Of a stretch of 64,000 nucleotides of DNA, positions 22,487-34,523 are shown piece by piece (within the stretch, counting starts at the first letter, position 1; every line of letters begins with the position of its first letter). A model generated the notes under the pieces. It made no database searches. It saw nothing but the letters and a program-made list of their open reading frames with translations, and had not been told where the DNA came from. Where the stretch lies: positions 20,056,345 through 20,120,344 of the forward strand of contig NC_052482.1 in the NCBI RefSeq assembly GCF_009730915.1, given 5' to 3'. A program made the position numbers and the translations under genes. Source of the stretch: Dioscorea cayenensis subsp. rotundata (lineage: Eukaryota; Streptophyta; Magnoliopsida; Dioscoreales; Dioscoreaceae).

Positions 22487-25400
22487 ATGGCGGAGCTCTC
22501 GGGCGCCGACGTCGAGAAGAGGACGGCGGCGGCGCAGGCCTGGAAAGCGCTGCTCGGATGGGTGGGCTTCCTCGTCGGCGTCTTGATCCAGATCGTGAGA
22601 GTCTCCCCTTCCTGGGCTCGTGCAATCTCCCCCGTCGGATTTCGCCATCTGTTGACTGGTTCTTCTTCTGAGTCTGAGCCGGCGTTCATGGCCCTCCCCG
22701 TTGACGCCCCTACTGATACTCCGCCGCCGCTTTCACCGTCTGCTGCTGTGCCCATCGGGAAGCTCACGGTTTGTGGATTTCATTCCTTGTTTGTTCTATT
22801 GCTACTGAAATTCTGTGGACGTTGTTATTGATTTCCATTGTTTGTATGTCTATGGTTAATTCTTCAGAGCTCTTTAGAATCTCAGAGCTGTTGGTTGAGA
22901 TTTAAGGGTTTGATTTTGAGTGATGGCGTTGAAAATGATCATGAAGTTTAATGGTGGAGTTGAGATTGGCAAGGTGGTTGTTTGATGATAATGTGTGAGC
23001 GGATGAATGGATGAGTGTTCTTCAATTCTAAGCCACCAACTAGATAATCCTGATGCAGTAGATCAATCTGCATATAAAGTTCTTAAAATTTTAATTAGGA
23101 TTTGGTGTCATCACTGATTACTCCTTGGATTGAGTTAGTTAGTTAACAATATTATATGTTTAGATACGTTAGTCTTGTTCTTGAGATCAATATTATAGCT
23201 TTAGCATTAAGAGATTATCTGTGATGGTACTGTACTAGACTGGCATGAAATTGGTGATGATAGGAGAGCACATACTTGCACGAAATTGATAGTGAGTCCA
23301 CACTGTTCTGATTAGTCATCTTGGTTATTAGTTGTGATGGTACCGTTGTAGACTGGCATGAAATTGGTGATAATAGGAGAGCACATGCTTGCACTAAATT
23401 GATAGTGCGTCCAAACTGTTCTGATCAGTCATTTCGGTTATAAATTGTGCAGGTGATCATTATAGTAGTGTTTAGCATATAATTGACTCAAATGAATGAA
23501 GCAAATAATTTGGAAGTACTGTGCATCATTTCAATTTGTGAATTGGATGATTAGATTGATAATGTAGGGGCAGATGTTCAGAAGTATTTATTATATTTTT
23601 TTTGCTATCTTTTTGGGAGGGAAGGATGACTATAAATGCACGTATAGATCATTATGCACTGGGGCTGATGGGTGAAAAATCTCAACAAAATCAGTAATCT
23701 TAAAATTTTGCATGGTGAGAAATTTAAGGTTTTTTTTAAAAAATAAATGGATAAATCATATTCATTAAAATATAAAAGTTTGAAGCTTTCTATCAATATA
23801 ATGAGATTGAAGTCGTGAAACATGATTTGTTATCATTAAAGAATGATTGTCTGTACAAAACTTGTACATTCTCCATCAATAACGCTTGACAGTAAGGGGC
23901 TGCCCTGTAAGAAACGGAAGGTGGTGACATTGGCGTCTGTTCTCAATGTGGAATCATTGAGGCCATGTACTGTAGATTTAACATTTTTACAGAGTATTCA
24001 ACTAGAAAATATTATGAATGTTCTCATCTGGTTATCATATTTTTTTCTAGTTATATTATTTTTGGATTAGACTTTCAAACTTTTAAAAAAAATGAAATAG
24101 AAGCAGAAACTATGAAGCTGGGGAAAAAAAATACTTGGGGTTGACCGGAAGTCTTCTATTTTTGTTTTTAAACTACGTTGGTTTGCATGCATATTTTCCA
24201 TTTTCTTTCTGTACAATGAGCCAGAGGAAAGAAAATTAAGCGCTAGAAATACTGTTTTGTGTTGTGTTTCAAACATTTGCAATTGAACCTGTTTTCTTTT
24301 TTCTCCTCACTTTTCATGCATATTTTCCATTTTCTTTCTGTACAATGAGCCAGAGGAAAGAAAATTAAGCGCTAGAAATACTGTTTTGTGTTGTGTTTCA
24401 AACATTTGCAATTGAACCTGTTTTCTTTTTTCTCCTCACTTTTCACAGATCCAGGCAGATATTTCTTTTTCTTGGATTTTTTTTTATCCTGCTGTCTTAA
24501 ATTTTTTGTTAATCAATTGCTACAAATTCTAATTTACGATCTGTATGTGAGCTATGTATGAGTTTCATTAATGTTCTTATTTCCTACTTGTCTTTCATTG
24601 GCCAGGTAGTGCTCGACTTGGACGAGACTTTGGTATGTGCATATGAAACATCTAGCCTTCATCCCCTTATCTGCTCCCAGGCAATAAATTCAGGGCTTAA
24701 GTGTTTTGAGATGGAATGTGTATCTGGAGAAAAGGTCAATTTCAAATTCAGAACAGCTATCATTGTTCTGTTTGTGTTTGGCCAATTTTTTGGATAAATG
24801 GCGTCTCTGAAACTATCTTTTTGTCTTGAAGGATGTTGAAGGAAAGCAAAAGGTGAATCATGTGACAGTTTTCGAGCGACCTGGTTTGCAAGAGTTCTTA
24901 CAACAGACCAGTGAATTTGCAGATCTTATTCTTTTTACTGCTGGTCTTGAAGGTCTGTTTCTTTTGCATATTTGTCACTCAGATTTTTGCTCCTGCTCAC
25001 TAGGTGGTTTGTTTATATTAGCATCAATTTAGTGTTTTTCCGGTGGGTGTTTTTTTCTTTCAGGTTATGCTAGTCCTCTAGTTGACAGAATAGATTTAAA
25101 TAACAGATTCACTCTTCGTCTTTATCGGCCTGCCACAGTCAGCACGTAAGTTCCCCTTATCATCTCAAAGAGACGTATGCTTTTATGTTGGCGTCAGAAT
25201 TTGGAGCTTTATTTTATTTTATTTTTCTTATACACTTAATTGATAGTGTTTGATAGCATCATTCTGCTTGATTTTTGGGTCATTACATATATTAATTATA
25301 TTGTATTTGTTTGTGTCCATAACTTCCAATGCTGTTAAGTTGGCTTCCATCACATTAATGATTCCTGTATATCTTGCATTTACTGCTTGGCTGCAGGCAT

Positions 25401-26642
25401 TGTTCATGTGAGCTCTAATTTTTTATACGCTTAGTTAAACATCTTATTTGTGGGTTTGGAAAGACTTGATGTATTATGTCACTATTAACATGTTTGGTAT
25501 GAAATAGTAAATCCTATGATGGCTCAAAGTTTACATACTAGAAAATATTGATAGTGTAGCAAACTTCATCTCAAGATGTATTTCTTTTAGTTTTAACTTC
25601 AAATATGTAATGACGTGGCATGTTCACGGGGATATTCAATTTGCCTGAATATTATGTGGCTTGGAATTGATAGTCGGAGACATTTTTGTCAAAGCCAGAA
25701 TGTAATGGTACCACATGATCAATCAAAATGAATCAATATACCAACTCTATTTTTGGGAAGAGGAGTGGGGCGAACCCACTAGAGACCTAGGGACGTGCAC
25801 AAGTCTCGGTGGAACAAGTGGGGACGGGGCCGCGCTCACGTGAGCGCTGGAACCACCCATACACAACCACTATTCACAACTCTCAGAAATGTGCCCTCAG
25901 CCGAGAATCGAACTCTCACCACTCAGTGAGAGCTCTATCGGCAACCCATGTACCAATAGACCCGAAGGTCGTTGGCAATATACCACCTCTATTAATGACT
26001 CATTTTTTTAACTAGTGAAAGGTTGAGGGATTACCTTTTCCTTGCCATAGATGTTGAGATTGAAAGTTGTGCTTCTTCACATTTATTTTTTTTTATAAAA
26101 AGAGAGAGAGAGAATGAACAGTAATTTTGTGGTGTGTGTAGAGATAATAGTTGCATGGTGGTTTGCTGGTCACCAAGAGAAAGGTGGTTCTGGATACATG
26201 CTCTGATAAATCCTCTTCTGTGTTCTATGTTTCAGGAAATACAGGGAACATGTGAAAGATTTGTCATGTCTATCAAAAGACCTATGCCGGACTGTACTCG
26301 TAGATAATAATCCATTCAGTTTCTTGCTTCAACCATTGAATGGAATACCTTGTATCCCATTTTCTGCTGGAAGACATGATGATGATGAGGTACTCCAAAT
26401 GTTTACATCAATCATTCATGGAATCAAATGTAACTTCAATTACAACTCTTTGATGAACCTTTTTCATCTGATGAGAGTTTTCTAACCCTTTCTGTTAAAT
26501 TTGACTTTTCCTGCAGCTCATGAGAGACCTTCTTCCACTTCTAAAGCAGCTTTCCCTCCAGAAGGATGTCAGACCTTTTCTATATGAAAAATTTCGCATG
26601 CCAGAGTGGTTTCAAAAGCATGGGATTCCTTCCCTTGATTGA
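22487..26642 (+). CDS. FCP1/SCP-like HAD-superfamily phosphatase, plant At3g55960 type
   Basis: Six exons, 22487-22768, 24606-24734, 24832-24952, 25064-25145, 26236-26389 and 26517-26642, give 297 aa. All introns are GT-AG and frames join in phase. The N-terminus carries a hydrophobic stretch (about residues 19-36, ALLGWVGFLVGVLIQIVRV), then a Pro/Ser-rich linker. The FCP1-homology domain begins at VVLDLDETLVCAYETSSL, where the DLDET motif supplies the nucleophilic and acid-base aspartates. ADLILFTAGLEGY is motif II, and the VDNNP motif (TVLVDNNPFSFLLQPLNGIP) supplies the Mg-binding acid. The C-terminal FRMPEWFQKHGIPS is typical of this plant subgroup. Predicted role: protein phosphatase with an SCP-like fold; the substrate is unknown. 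Intron 1 contains a tandem duplication and intron 4 a SINE. Confidence 0.92.
23221..23446. repeat. Diverged 113-bp tandem duplication in HAD intron 1
   Basis: gtgatggtac starts copies at 23221 and 23334. Each copy contains gactggcatgaaattggtga and gagagcacat with scattered substitutions. Confidence 0.8.
24186..24446. repeat. Perfect 129-bp tandem duplication in HAD intron 1
   Basis: The unit starting catgcatattttccattttc at 24186 is repeated without a visible difference from 24315 to about 24446. The lack of differences implies a very recent duplication or an assembly artefact. Confidence 0.9.
25752..25975 (-). mobile_element. tRNA-derived SINE in HAD intron 4
   Basis: 224 bp flanked by an 18-bp direct repeat with one mismatch, CAATATACCA[A/C]CTCTATT (25734-25751 and 25976-25993). 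On the minus strand the 5' part contains a pol III box-B-like GAGTTCGATTCTC (about 25909-25921), with tattggtacatgggttgccg upstream as a candidate A-box region. The short tail is not a clear poly-A. Size, target duplication and box B fit a plant SINE. The family name is not known to me. Confidence 0.7.
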
Positions 26643-28927
26643 AGTATGTAAATACTAGAGTACACTTGAACCCTTTGGCAACGGCGGTCATTCTTTCCGC
26701 ACTTCAACATGTATCAAGCCTTGCGGTAAGTAACTTATACCGATTTCATGCATTCTTGTATATTATCATCCAGTTAAAAATGCCAGATTCTTTAGATTCA
26801 TGAGCACCGTGCAAATAAAACTCTCAGTGCTGTATCTATATGCATAAATACTAACATTTGATAATAGCTGTTCAAATGTTGTTAATGAACTTGTTGTATA
26901 GCTGTTATTTTATTGTTTCTTTTGATGTTCTTATAGTCATGTTGTCAACATAAGCAGTTAAATTCTTAATATACATCATACATTGTTAATGACGTGACTG
27001 TAGGACTGGTCACTCTTTTCGGTTCAAACTTGATCAAATTACACATTGAAACATGAGCCATTTAGGTTAGTAGTTCAATTTGTACTTCAGAGGAATAATT
27101 TTTTTTATTTGGATAGACAAAATAAGACGGAAATGAATATATTACAGATCTTCAACATTTGAAACTTGTGAAAAGTAGTAGGCCCTTGTATTGACTTGAA
27201 CTTACCTAATTGCTGTTATTTTAAATAAAGCATTAAAGTCCAGCATCATACTTTGAAAGCGATTAATTAACAATACTACAGAATCTATAAGAAATGTTGA
27301 CACTTTCCTACACTAGACAAATGGTACCTAATTTTCATCGGAGTAATGTGGCACTTGCTTAATTGGAAGTTTGTTGTAGAACTTGACTTAATAAACTGCC
27401 GCTTAATTTATTTGAATCCAAGTGTTGGTAGTATTTACAATCTTTTTGTTCTATTTCACAGATAAAAACAACTATAACTCTCAAAGACATTGTAATTTGG
27501 AGACACATGTAGACTCTTATTTAAGTTTTATAAAGTGATATATTTTTTTAATTCTCTAAACAGATTTATAAGGTTTCAATTTTTTTAATGGATTTAGACA
27601 GTAAACTATACTTCTCCCACACACATTCACACAACAATAAGTAACACCAAGGTTTGTTGAAAATGAAGTACATCAGTGCACAAAAATGTAAACACCAAAG
27701 GACTTTGCATATGTTTATAATATCAAACTCTGGTCGGTGGACCGGTGGTATGTCGCTTCATGAATATCAAACTTGGTTACAATTTTAAGAAAAACTGAAG
27801 TGATCACCGCCACCCACCAACCACAAAGTCATCAATTTCTTGTTTCAATTTTACATGCCATATCAACTTTATTGAATGTTTGATCCACTGGAAAAGAGAG
27901 CCTTTATCAAGGAAGTAAACTATAAATATATGGGTCCAGTGAAGTGCTGTCTAGAGTTGGGCAAAAGGGATTAATCTGGTTGGTGAGACGTCAATCATTG
28001 TGTTCTCACTTATGTTGGTGTCCATGTCTCCTTCAATACTAGCAAGGTTTTTATTTCTCATATATCTTCTTGATTTGTTTTCAAAATTAAATTATATATT
28101 CTTTTCTTTTGGGTGGCGGCAGGGCTGGTACAGAGCCGTGCTGGACCCTAACTTTTCCATGTGTAAGCTCAGTTAGGCACTATTTTAAACGAGTCTGTAT
28201 TCAATTTTATCTTAAATTTCATTAATCAAATTCAAGCTTAGCTTCATTAAAAAAATGCCAAGCACAAACTTGACTGATTTAGTCATAATAATAGAATTAT
28301 AATAATATTGTTACAGTAATGATAATTAAATTACTAGTATAGAAATCGGCAAATTTGAGGATGTTTAGAAAAATTAGAATCAAGAATTGCTCATTTAATT
28401 TAATAAATAAACCAAGCTGAGTTTTCTGTGAGGGGACTGAAGTTATCTCATTCGGTTCTAGAATCAATTTATTCTCTAGTTATCTTTTTTTGTTATTTTT
28501 TTATGTTGTAATTGAATGATTCATGTCAAACTATGATAGTGAAAGATGAAAAAACTCGATTCAAACTTTTAAAGAAGATATCCCTACGTTTACAGCGTCA
28601 GGTGGTGGCAATTAGTCTTTTTGCACTAAAAATGACTATGATTTCATAGAACCAGGTTAGAAAATCATCTGAAGACCTTCTATCCTACAACTGTCAACCC
28701 ATACTCCAAAAGTTAACAATGACATTCAATCTTAGAACACGACCATATATTTTCCAAAAACACAGTCAAACACGTTTACTGAATTGACAGGAAAGGGTGA
28801 ACTTTTAATCTCATTAAATTTTAAACCAAAATAATTGGTCACAAATGTTAGATCACAAATCAGTCAAAACCCATCTTCATCCCATCATTCAACCCCCACC
28901 TCCCAAAAAGAAAAAAATATAAAAAAA
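26643..28927. other. Spacer between HAD phosphatase and CCR kinase (convergent 3' ends)
   Basis: 2.3 kb of mostly AT-rich DNA that includes both 3' UTRs. No coding region found. Around 28120-28260 there are fragments such as aaattcaagcttagcttcat that resemble pieces of the AGCTCG-rich hAT family, too decayed to delimit. Confidence 0.4.
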
Positions 28928-31247
28928 TCAATCAGAAGAGAGAATGCTAGCAGTTGAGATACTAACATGGCTTCCTTGACACATCCCATGCGCACTCTCA
29001 AGGTTACCAACAACATCACTCATGGTTGGCCTCTCTCTTCCTTCAAGACTCACACAATGCACGGCTGTATACGCCACCAGCTCCACCGCCTCGGCCTCCT
29101 GCGCGTTCAGCACTCCGACCGTTTCGTCGAGCACCTTGAACACATCCCCGGCGACAATGCTCGGCATTGCGTAATCAACTACGCTTGTTGGGCTTTCCTT
29201 GTCTCCTTCTTCCTTGAATATTGCCCTCTTCCCAGTGATCATCTCCAGCATCACCACTCCAAATCCATACACATCGCTCTTCACCGTCAATTGCTGCATT
29301 CCATAGTACTCTGGATCCATGTACCCCACTGTCCCTGCCGCCTTCATTGATAGGTGTTCGCTGTCCGTTGCCGGACCCATCAAAGAGAGACCAAAATCTG
29401 ATACTCTTGCTGTCCAGTTTTCATCCAACAGAATGTTGGAGGATTTGATGTCTCTGTGAATGATCGGTGGCACTGCGTAGTTGTGCAGGTATTCAATCCC
29501 TCTCGCTGCGTCTAGAAGCACTTTGATTCTCAGTTTCCATGAATCCAATGTGGTGTTTGTCCTGTTGGAGTGGAGGTGGTCGTAGAGTGCTCCATTGGTC
29601 ATGTAGTCGTAGACGAGGAGGCGTTCGTCGTCTTCTTCGCAGTAACCGATGAGGCCTACGAGGTGTTTGTGATTAAGCCTGGAGAGAAATGAGAGTTCGG
29701 ATTGGAAAGCGCTCTCCTTTTCTTGAAATTTCTTGGCTTTTGGCCCTGTTTCGCTTCGCTTGATGGCCACCTCGCGGCCGTCTTGTAGTTGGCCTTTGTA
29801 GACTTGCCCGAAACTCCCGGCGCCGATCTTGTTTTCCGGTGAGAAGTTCTTGGTTGCAGCGGCGAGCTCAGCGAATGTGAACAGCTCGGCGCGGTCTTTC
29901 ATTGAGGATGAAGTGCCGCTTCGTTGTCGCCGCATTACGCGTGATGCTTGGCGGATGAAAATGGCCGAGCGTGAGGCGGATGGGGAGGCGTAAGTGCTCG
30001 GCGCTCCTGCCCCAGGGGCAGTGGTGGGTTGGACGGAGTTGTGGACCTTTTCTCGTCGGCATACGCAGGTGAACATCAAGTAGAACAATGAACAAACACC
30101 TATGAAACCTCCCACTGCGCCGATGATCACAGAGGCGTAGTTCCACTTGCTCTTTTTTCTCGTTGTTCGCAACAATGGTGGTGGTATTGGAGGAGGAACC
30201 AAAGGGGGTGGGAAACGGTTGCAGGGTTTGCATATAAACCCGGTGCCGGCGCAGAGAACCTGAGAGTTGATATCAATGCCGCAGCTACAGGAGCTCTGGT
30301 CCGGCAGGCAAATGTCAGGGAGAACACTGAGGAGTGGAACAACAGTGACCTGGAGATTGTCCCTGTTGGATCCCCAGCAAATAACTGATAAATTGGCTGA
30401 CAGAATTCCGCATGTGCGATCTTCTCCGGCAACGATGGACTCCAACGGTGTCTTGCCAATTGGACTGAAGGTACCCTTGCCGTCTCCGCCACCACCCCAA
30501 CAGAGCACTGCTCCAGTCTCTTGACGAATCGCGCAGCTATGGTTCACACCGAGCGCGAGGTTAGAGAACTCAAAAGGCGAGCTTTTAGGGGTGTTTATCT
30601 GGCCGGTGTTGTTGCTACCCTTTGCAGATGAGGTCACCGTTGGTGGTGATCCCACAGACGTGAGAATCTCCTGCAACGATACTTGACATTGAGATACTCT
30701 TGTAGGCCGGCTGGATTTGATTTCTCCGGCTGCCCCAGCACTGGACGGTGGAGTTATCATCGATGGCACAGGAGAAGCCACGACCGGAAGTGAGTGATCG
30801 GAATGAGCCATTCACGTTTTCAAAGGAACCGTCGCCACGCCAGAACAAGATGCCAGTGCCGTCCGCTTTCTCGGCGGCAATTTGATCTTCGCCAACACTG
30901 AGACCAACGATGACGGAGCCATTGTAGATCCTCTTGACACTCAAATCCCCGGAAATGTTCCAGCAAAGGAGACTTCTACCGCCAGAGCGGATGCCACAGA
31001 TAAAACCTCGGCCGCCGGAGATGGAGGAGAAGGAGACATTGGGTGAGAGAGTGATCGACGATGTTGGTGGATCGATCACTCTATTACAGGAGATGGATGG
31101 AAGGGATGCGCCGGAGACGATGCCGCAAACGGTGCCAGAGCTAATGGCGAGGGTGGCGGCGGAGCCAAAGGCATCGACGGCGATGGAGAAGAAGAGGAGG
31201 GTGATGATCGCGGTTATCATCACCGCGACAGTGAGCAAGACTCTCAT
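28928..31247 (-). CDS. CCR3: CRINKLY4-related receptor-like kinase (CCR3-like), one frameshift
   Basis: Single-exon gene, about 772 aa after allowing for one extra base at 30618-30620. Signal peptide MRVLLTVAVMITAIITLLFF at the chosen start 31247; a longer in-frame start at 31406 would bury it. The ectodomain begins FGSAATLAISSGTVCGIVSG and has six or seven RCC1-like crinkly repeats (GRGFSCAIDDNSTVQCWG, GVNHSCAIRQ, GEDRTCGIL), then a short Cys-rich stretch. A transmembrane segment (YASVIIGAVGGFIGVCSLFY) is followed by basic residues. The kinase domain is complete: IGAGSFGQVYKG, VAIKRS, IIHRDIKSSNILL, DFGLS and GYMDPEYY. Family members are plasma-membrane kinases related to maize CRINKLY4. The frame breaks after the repeat VCGITTNGDLICKG and resumes as SNNTGQINTP. 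Confidence 0.88.
30618..30620 (-). other. One-base frameshift in a GGG run of the CCR3-like gene
   Basis: Minus strand TGCAAAGGGTAGCAAC. With one G fewer the conserved C-K-G-S-N-N-T-G-Q runs straight through; as written, TAG follows at once. Both flanking frames are conserved for hundreds of codons. Confidence 0.85.
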
Positions 31248-31413
31248 CGGACGGCTGAGACTGTTCCGTTCATCGGCGAAGCACGATAACGACGAGGAGA
31301 TTGAAAAAGAAGGAAAGAAGAGATGTTTTGAAACGGATGGGACTTCAATAGAACAAGTTGGAATTGAACACGTGGCAGAGGGGTTGTTTGGGAAATTTCC
31401 CTCCAATGGGTGA

Positions 31414-32676
31414 TGAGGGAATGGTGGGACTTCTGACGACGGATTGATAGCCGTTGGATTTGAAATAGAGAGTGAAGATGTAGTGTGAGTCCATTGAGGG
31501 TTGTTTGGTTAAGTGATTGGGTAGATTACGACTTGAAATTGGTGGACTTTGGATGCCTTGTTTTGGTGTGGCTCTGTGGCTTAGTCAAGTGAGGCTGCTT
31601 AGACTAAAGTACCAGTCAGCTGCTTACCTTGCTAATTAGAATTTAGATGTATATATGGTTTTTATTTTTTATTAATTCTATCAGGTAATATATGTGAAGA
31701 TGTTATTGATTGTTTGATTTATTGGTATTAGCACTTTTTGGAATAAAGCGTTTTGTGTCGTTACCAAAGAGAGGTGTTCGAATCTTAGTTTACATAAAGT
31801 AAAAATATAAGTGAGTTAAAGTGTTAATTTTTTGTATATGGATATCGTTGATGTGATTTGTCAGTTTCATGCATGTGTATGTGCATGTGCATGTTCTTTG
31901 ATGTGATTTGTCAATTTCATGTGTACGCTTGCATTTGTGCATGCGTGTGAAGTTATATACAATCCTCTAGACATAAGATAAGGCAAATGAGTCAAGGTGT
32001 TAAATTTATTTATTTATTTTTATTTTTTTGGTATATGCACATTTTTGATTGTGATTTGTCAACTTTGTGCATGTGTATGTGCACATCTTGCACATTTGGG
32101 TTTTTTTAAGTAAAAAAAAAAAGATTTTAAATAGAGTCATTGATGGAAAATGATATATCTTCTCTAGTGTTCCAATATGCGCATAAGATGTTTTTTAAAA
32201 TTTCAATATCAACGTTGATGGTTTTGTCTTTAGCAATACGTTTAGAAACTTTAACAGCAAAAATGAGGCTTGTTAAATTGAACCAACTAATAAATTTAGC
32301 GGAAGATTATCTCTAATAAGTTAGTCAAGCCATATGCATTTTTGTACCTGTTTATTTTTTGATTTATCGCTTGTTGATTTTGTTAAAAAAAAAATCAATA
32401 AGTTTGGATGCATATATATATATATATATATATATAGTCTGAATTATCAGGTAGGGCTAGTTGTTTTTGTGAAACTTTTCCTTGTGTTTTTTCCCTACTA
32501 TCTTGTTATGACAGGTTATGGTTTATAGTATAATTATTTTATTTTATTTATTTATCTTTTGATGAAGATGGTTTACCATGTTCATATGTGGAGAAAAAAC
32601 ATTGAATCAACTCAACCAGGCATCATTACAAAACGTTAAACAAAATACACAAGATGACCTAAGAAACAGTAATCTT
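31414..32676. other. Spacer with diverged repeats, CCR3 promoter side
   Basis: The first 250 bases should carry the CCR3-like promoter. 31806-32110 contains two or three diverged copies of a unit with gatgtgatttgtcagtttca and gtgtatgtgcatg. A TA run lies at about 32410-32435. No gene seen; the 32334-32528 ORF crosses the TA run and is not credible. Confidence 0.45.
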
Positions 32677-34230
32677 TTAATCACTATCCTTGCCAAGCAC
32701 TTGCAAAATGAGCAGCAGTTGGAGAAACAAATAAGAAACTCCACCAATGGTGGCAAATTGCAGTTTGCCACTCCCTTCAACTTCAGGAAAATCACTATTT
32801 TTAGATCTATTAAAACCTCCTGCCAACCATGCCAAATTCTTATACCCATCCTTTTCCAACACCTTCAAAGCTATCCTTGACCTGATTAACATATTCGTAT
32901 TGAGAAAAACAGAAGAAAAAAAAAACCAAAACAACATTGACAAAACAGAGTAATTACAAGGCCTCTTTTGCAGAAATATAATGCTTTTGACATGCTATAA
33001 CTTGAAAGCATGCCTAAATGAATAAAATTTTATCAACATTTGGGTATCACACATCCCAGTCTACATTTATTAATTTATTTTTGAAAATAGATGACAAGCA
33101 TCAACATTTAAAGGTTTGTTTGTTATGAAATAGATAGGGTTTCGACTCTATGCCTACTACTTGCTCACCGCCTACCTAAATTTTTTTAACATAGTACTAT
33201 AAATAGTGTCATGGATGCAGGGTTTTGACCTTGTGTCTATCACCCATAATTATGGGTGTAATTGATCGAGGTAGAACAGAGTAGTAGCGAGCTTGAGCTC
33301 GAGCTCGATTGGAAATTCGGTATTCGATATTCTGCTGAAGCTCGATCAAGTATTCATTTTTTAACTCGAGCTCGACTCGGTACATAAATCAAGCTACTCA
33401 ACTAAGCTCGACTAAGCTCAAAAAAACTAAAAATGACTAAACATTTTGCTCGAATTTGAGCTCGACTCGAGCTCGAAAGTTTTATCCCTTGATTTTCATC
33501 AAATAAACCTAATATTATATATACATATATGCTCGATTAGGCTCGCGAGCACTCGAGCCAAGTATCACAATATTCGAATTCGTCTTAATCAACTACTCGA
33601 GCTACTCGAGATCGAGCTCGATTCAACCGAGACCGAGCTGAATTCAAGTTTTTGCCGAATCGAGCCAAGTAACTTGCGAGTAAAAGTGTATTATTTACAG
33701 CCCTACTCATAATCATATGGCAATCTACTGCACTACCGGGAAGTCAGGTAACATATAAATAAAAGCGTAAAAAAAAAAAACAAAAAATTTAAGAGCATGT
33801 ACCTCAAGCCCTCACCGCAAGCAACAAGTAGTTTAGACTCTTTATCAGCAAAGGCATTCTGTACCTGAGCTAGAAACTGATCATTAATGGTGGTGAGAAG
33901 CTGACCAGTCCAAAGACCAATGTACCCAAAGTGCACCCATTTCTTGAGCAGTGTCACAGGGTCCATGCCCTTATCCTCCACAAACAACGGCACGTGTACG
34001 GACCCAACAACCCGGGCCTTGTCCCATTCCCACGCCGGCCTCACGTCCAAGAGCTTGTACCCTTCAGCGCGCAGCACTTGCGCTGCATCTTTGGCCGGGA
34101 TTGGGCGTACCTTGCCGGACCCCAAGAGCTCGTCTTGTTGGGCGCTTGATGCAGTGCAGTTAAGTGTTCTCAGTTTGGTTGGGTGGAATAAGTAATGATG
34201 AATGTGTACACCAAGAGTGGCACTTCCCAT
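32677..34230 (-). CDS. STR11: Rhodanese-like domain protein, chloroplast STR11 type
   Basis: Two exons, 33803-34230 and 32677-32881, join in phase 2 to give 210 aa. The first ~40 residues are basic and Ser/Thr-containing, fitting a plastid transit peptide. The rhodanese domain has SGKVRPIPAKDAAQVL, YKLLDVRPAWEWDKARV, VPLFVEDKGMDPVTLLKKWV and HFGYIGLWTG. The active-site cysteine lies in LLVACGEGLRS at the exon junction, and the domain ends GYKNLAWLAGGFNRS. The C-terminal tail LQFATIGGVSYLFLQLLLIL forms a membrane segment. Members of this group (Arabidopsis STR11, also STR9/10) are plastid proteins of uncertain substrate. The intron contains a hAT-like element (33254-33708). It is the one gene of the block that I do not recall from the matching Arabidopsis interval. 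Confidence 0.88.
33254..33708. mobile_element. hAT-like GCTCG-rich element in STR11 intron
   Basis: About 455 bp of CTCGAGCTCG-type words in both orientations, with ends GGGTGTAATTGA and, from the right, AGGGCTGTAAATAA. The flanking 8 bp, ATAATTAT (33246-33253) and ATAATCAT (33709-33716), differ at one base. It resembles the 20949-21659 element in word content. The right boundary is uncertain by a few bases. Confidence 0.55.
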
Positions 34231-34240
34231 TCCTTATGTT

Positions 34241-34270
34241 CTTCTTTCTTTCTTTCTTTCTTTCTTTTTT
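34241..34270. repeat. (TTCT)n microsatellite in the STR11 leader
   Basis: About six TTCT units ending in a T run, 11 bases upstream of the minus-strand start codon at 34230. It is therefore probably transcribed as GAAA repeats in the 5' UTR. Confidence 0.85.
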
Positions 34271-34523
34271 ATCTGAAGACTGAATGTGAGGCTTTAGTGA
34301 GTTCTGTTATCCCAAACATTGAATGAGAGAGAGAGTTTTGGATATCTTTACACTTTGAAAGAAAAATAATGAAGAGTTCTGGATAATTTGACCGGTCAAA
34401 CAGGGCCAGGTATTTAAATTTCTTGCCGGGCTATTAAAATTGTTTGCCGGGCCGGTATGGCACCACAAACCCCACAGTTCAGGCCTTTCTGGGTTGGGCC
34501 AGCAGGACAATTGGCCCGATTTA

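Noticed and set aside
22239-22767. Minus-strand ORFs of 128 and 149 aa
   Set aside because: They lie antisense to exon 1 of the HAD phosphatase and only reflect its GC-rich sequence.
30618-30620. Programmed ribosomal frameshift in the kinase gene
   Set aside because: No slippery heptamer with downstream structure is evident, and two other genes in the window show the same kind of surplus base.
31248-31406. Earlier in-frame start for the CCR3-like kinase
   Set aside because: It would place 53 residues ahead of a clear signal peptide.
28967-31413. Plus-strand ORFs opposite the receptor kinase, up to 159 aa, and minus-strand alternative frames
   Set aside because: Shadows of the CCR3-like coding frame; no known motif and no independent start context.
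31770-31800. tRNA-like gtgttcgaatctta (box B)
   Set aside because: No matching acceptor stem or cloverleaf could be built around it, and no A box at the right distance.
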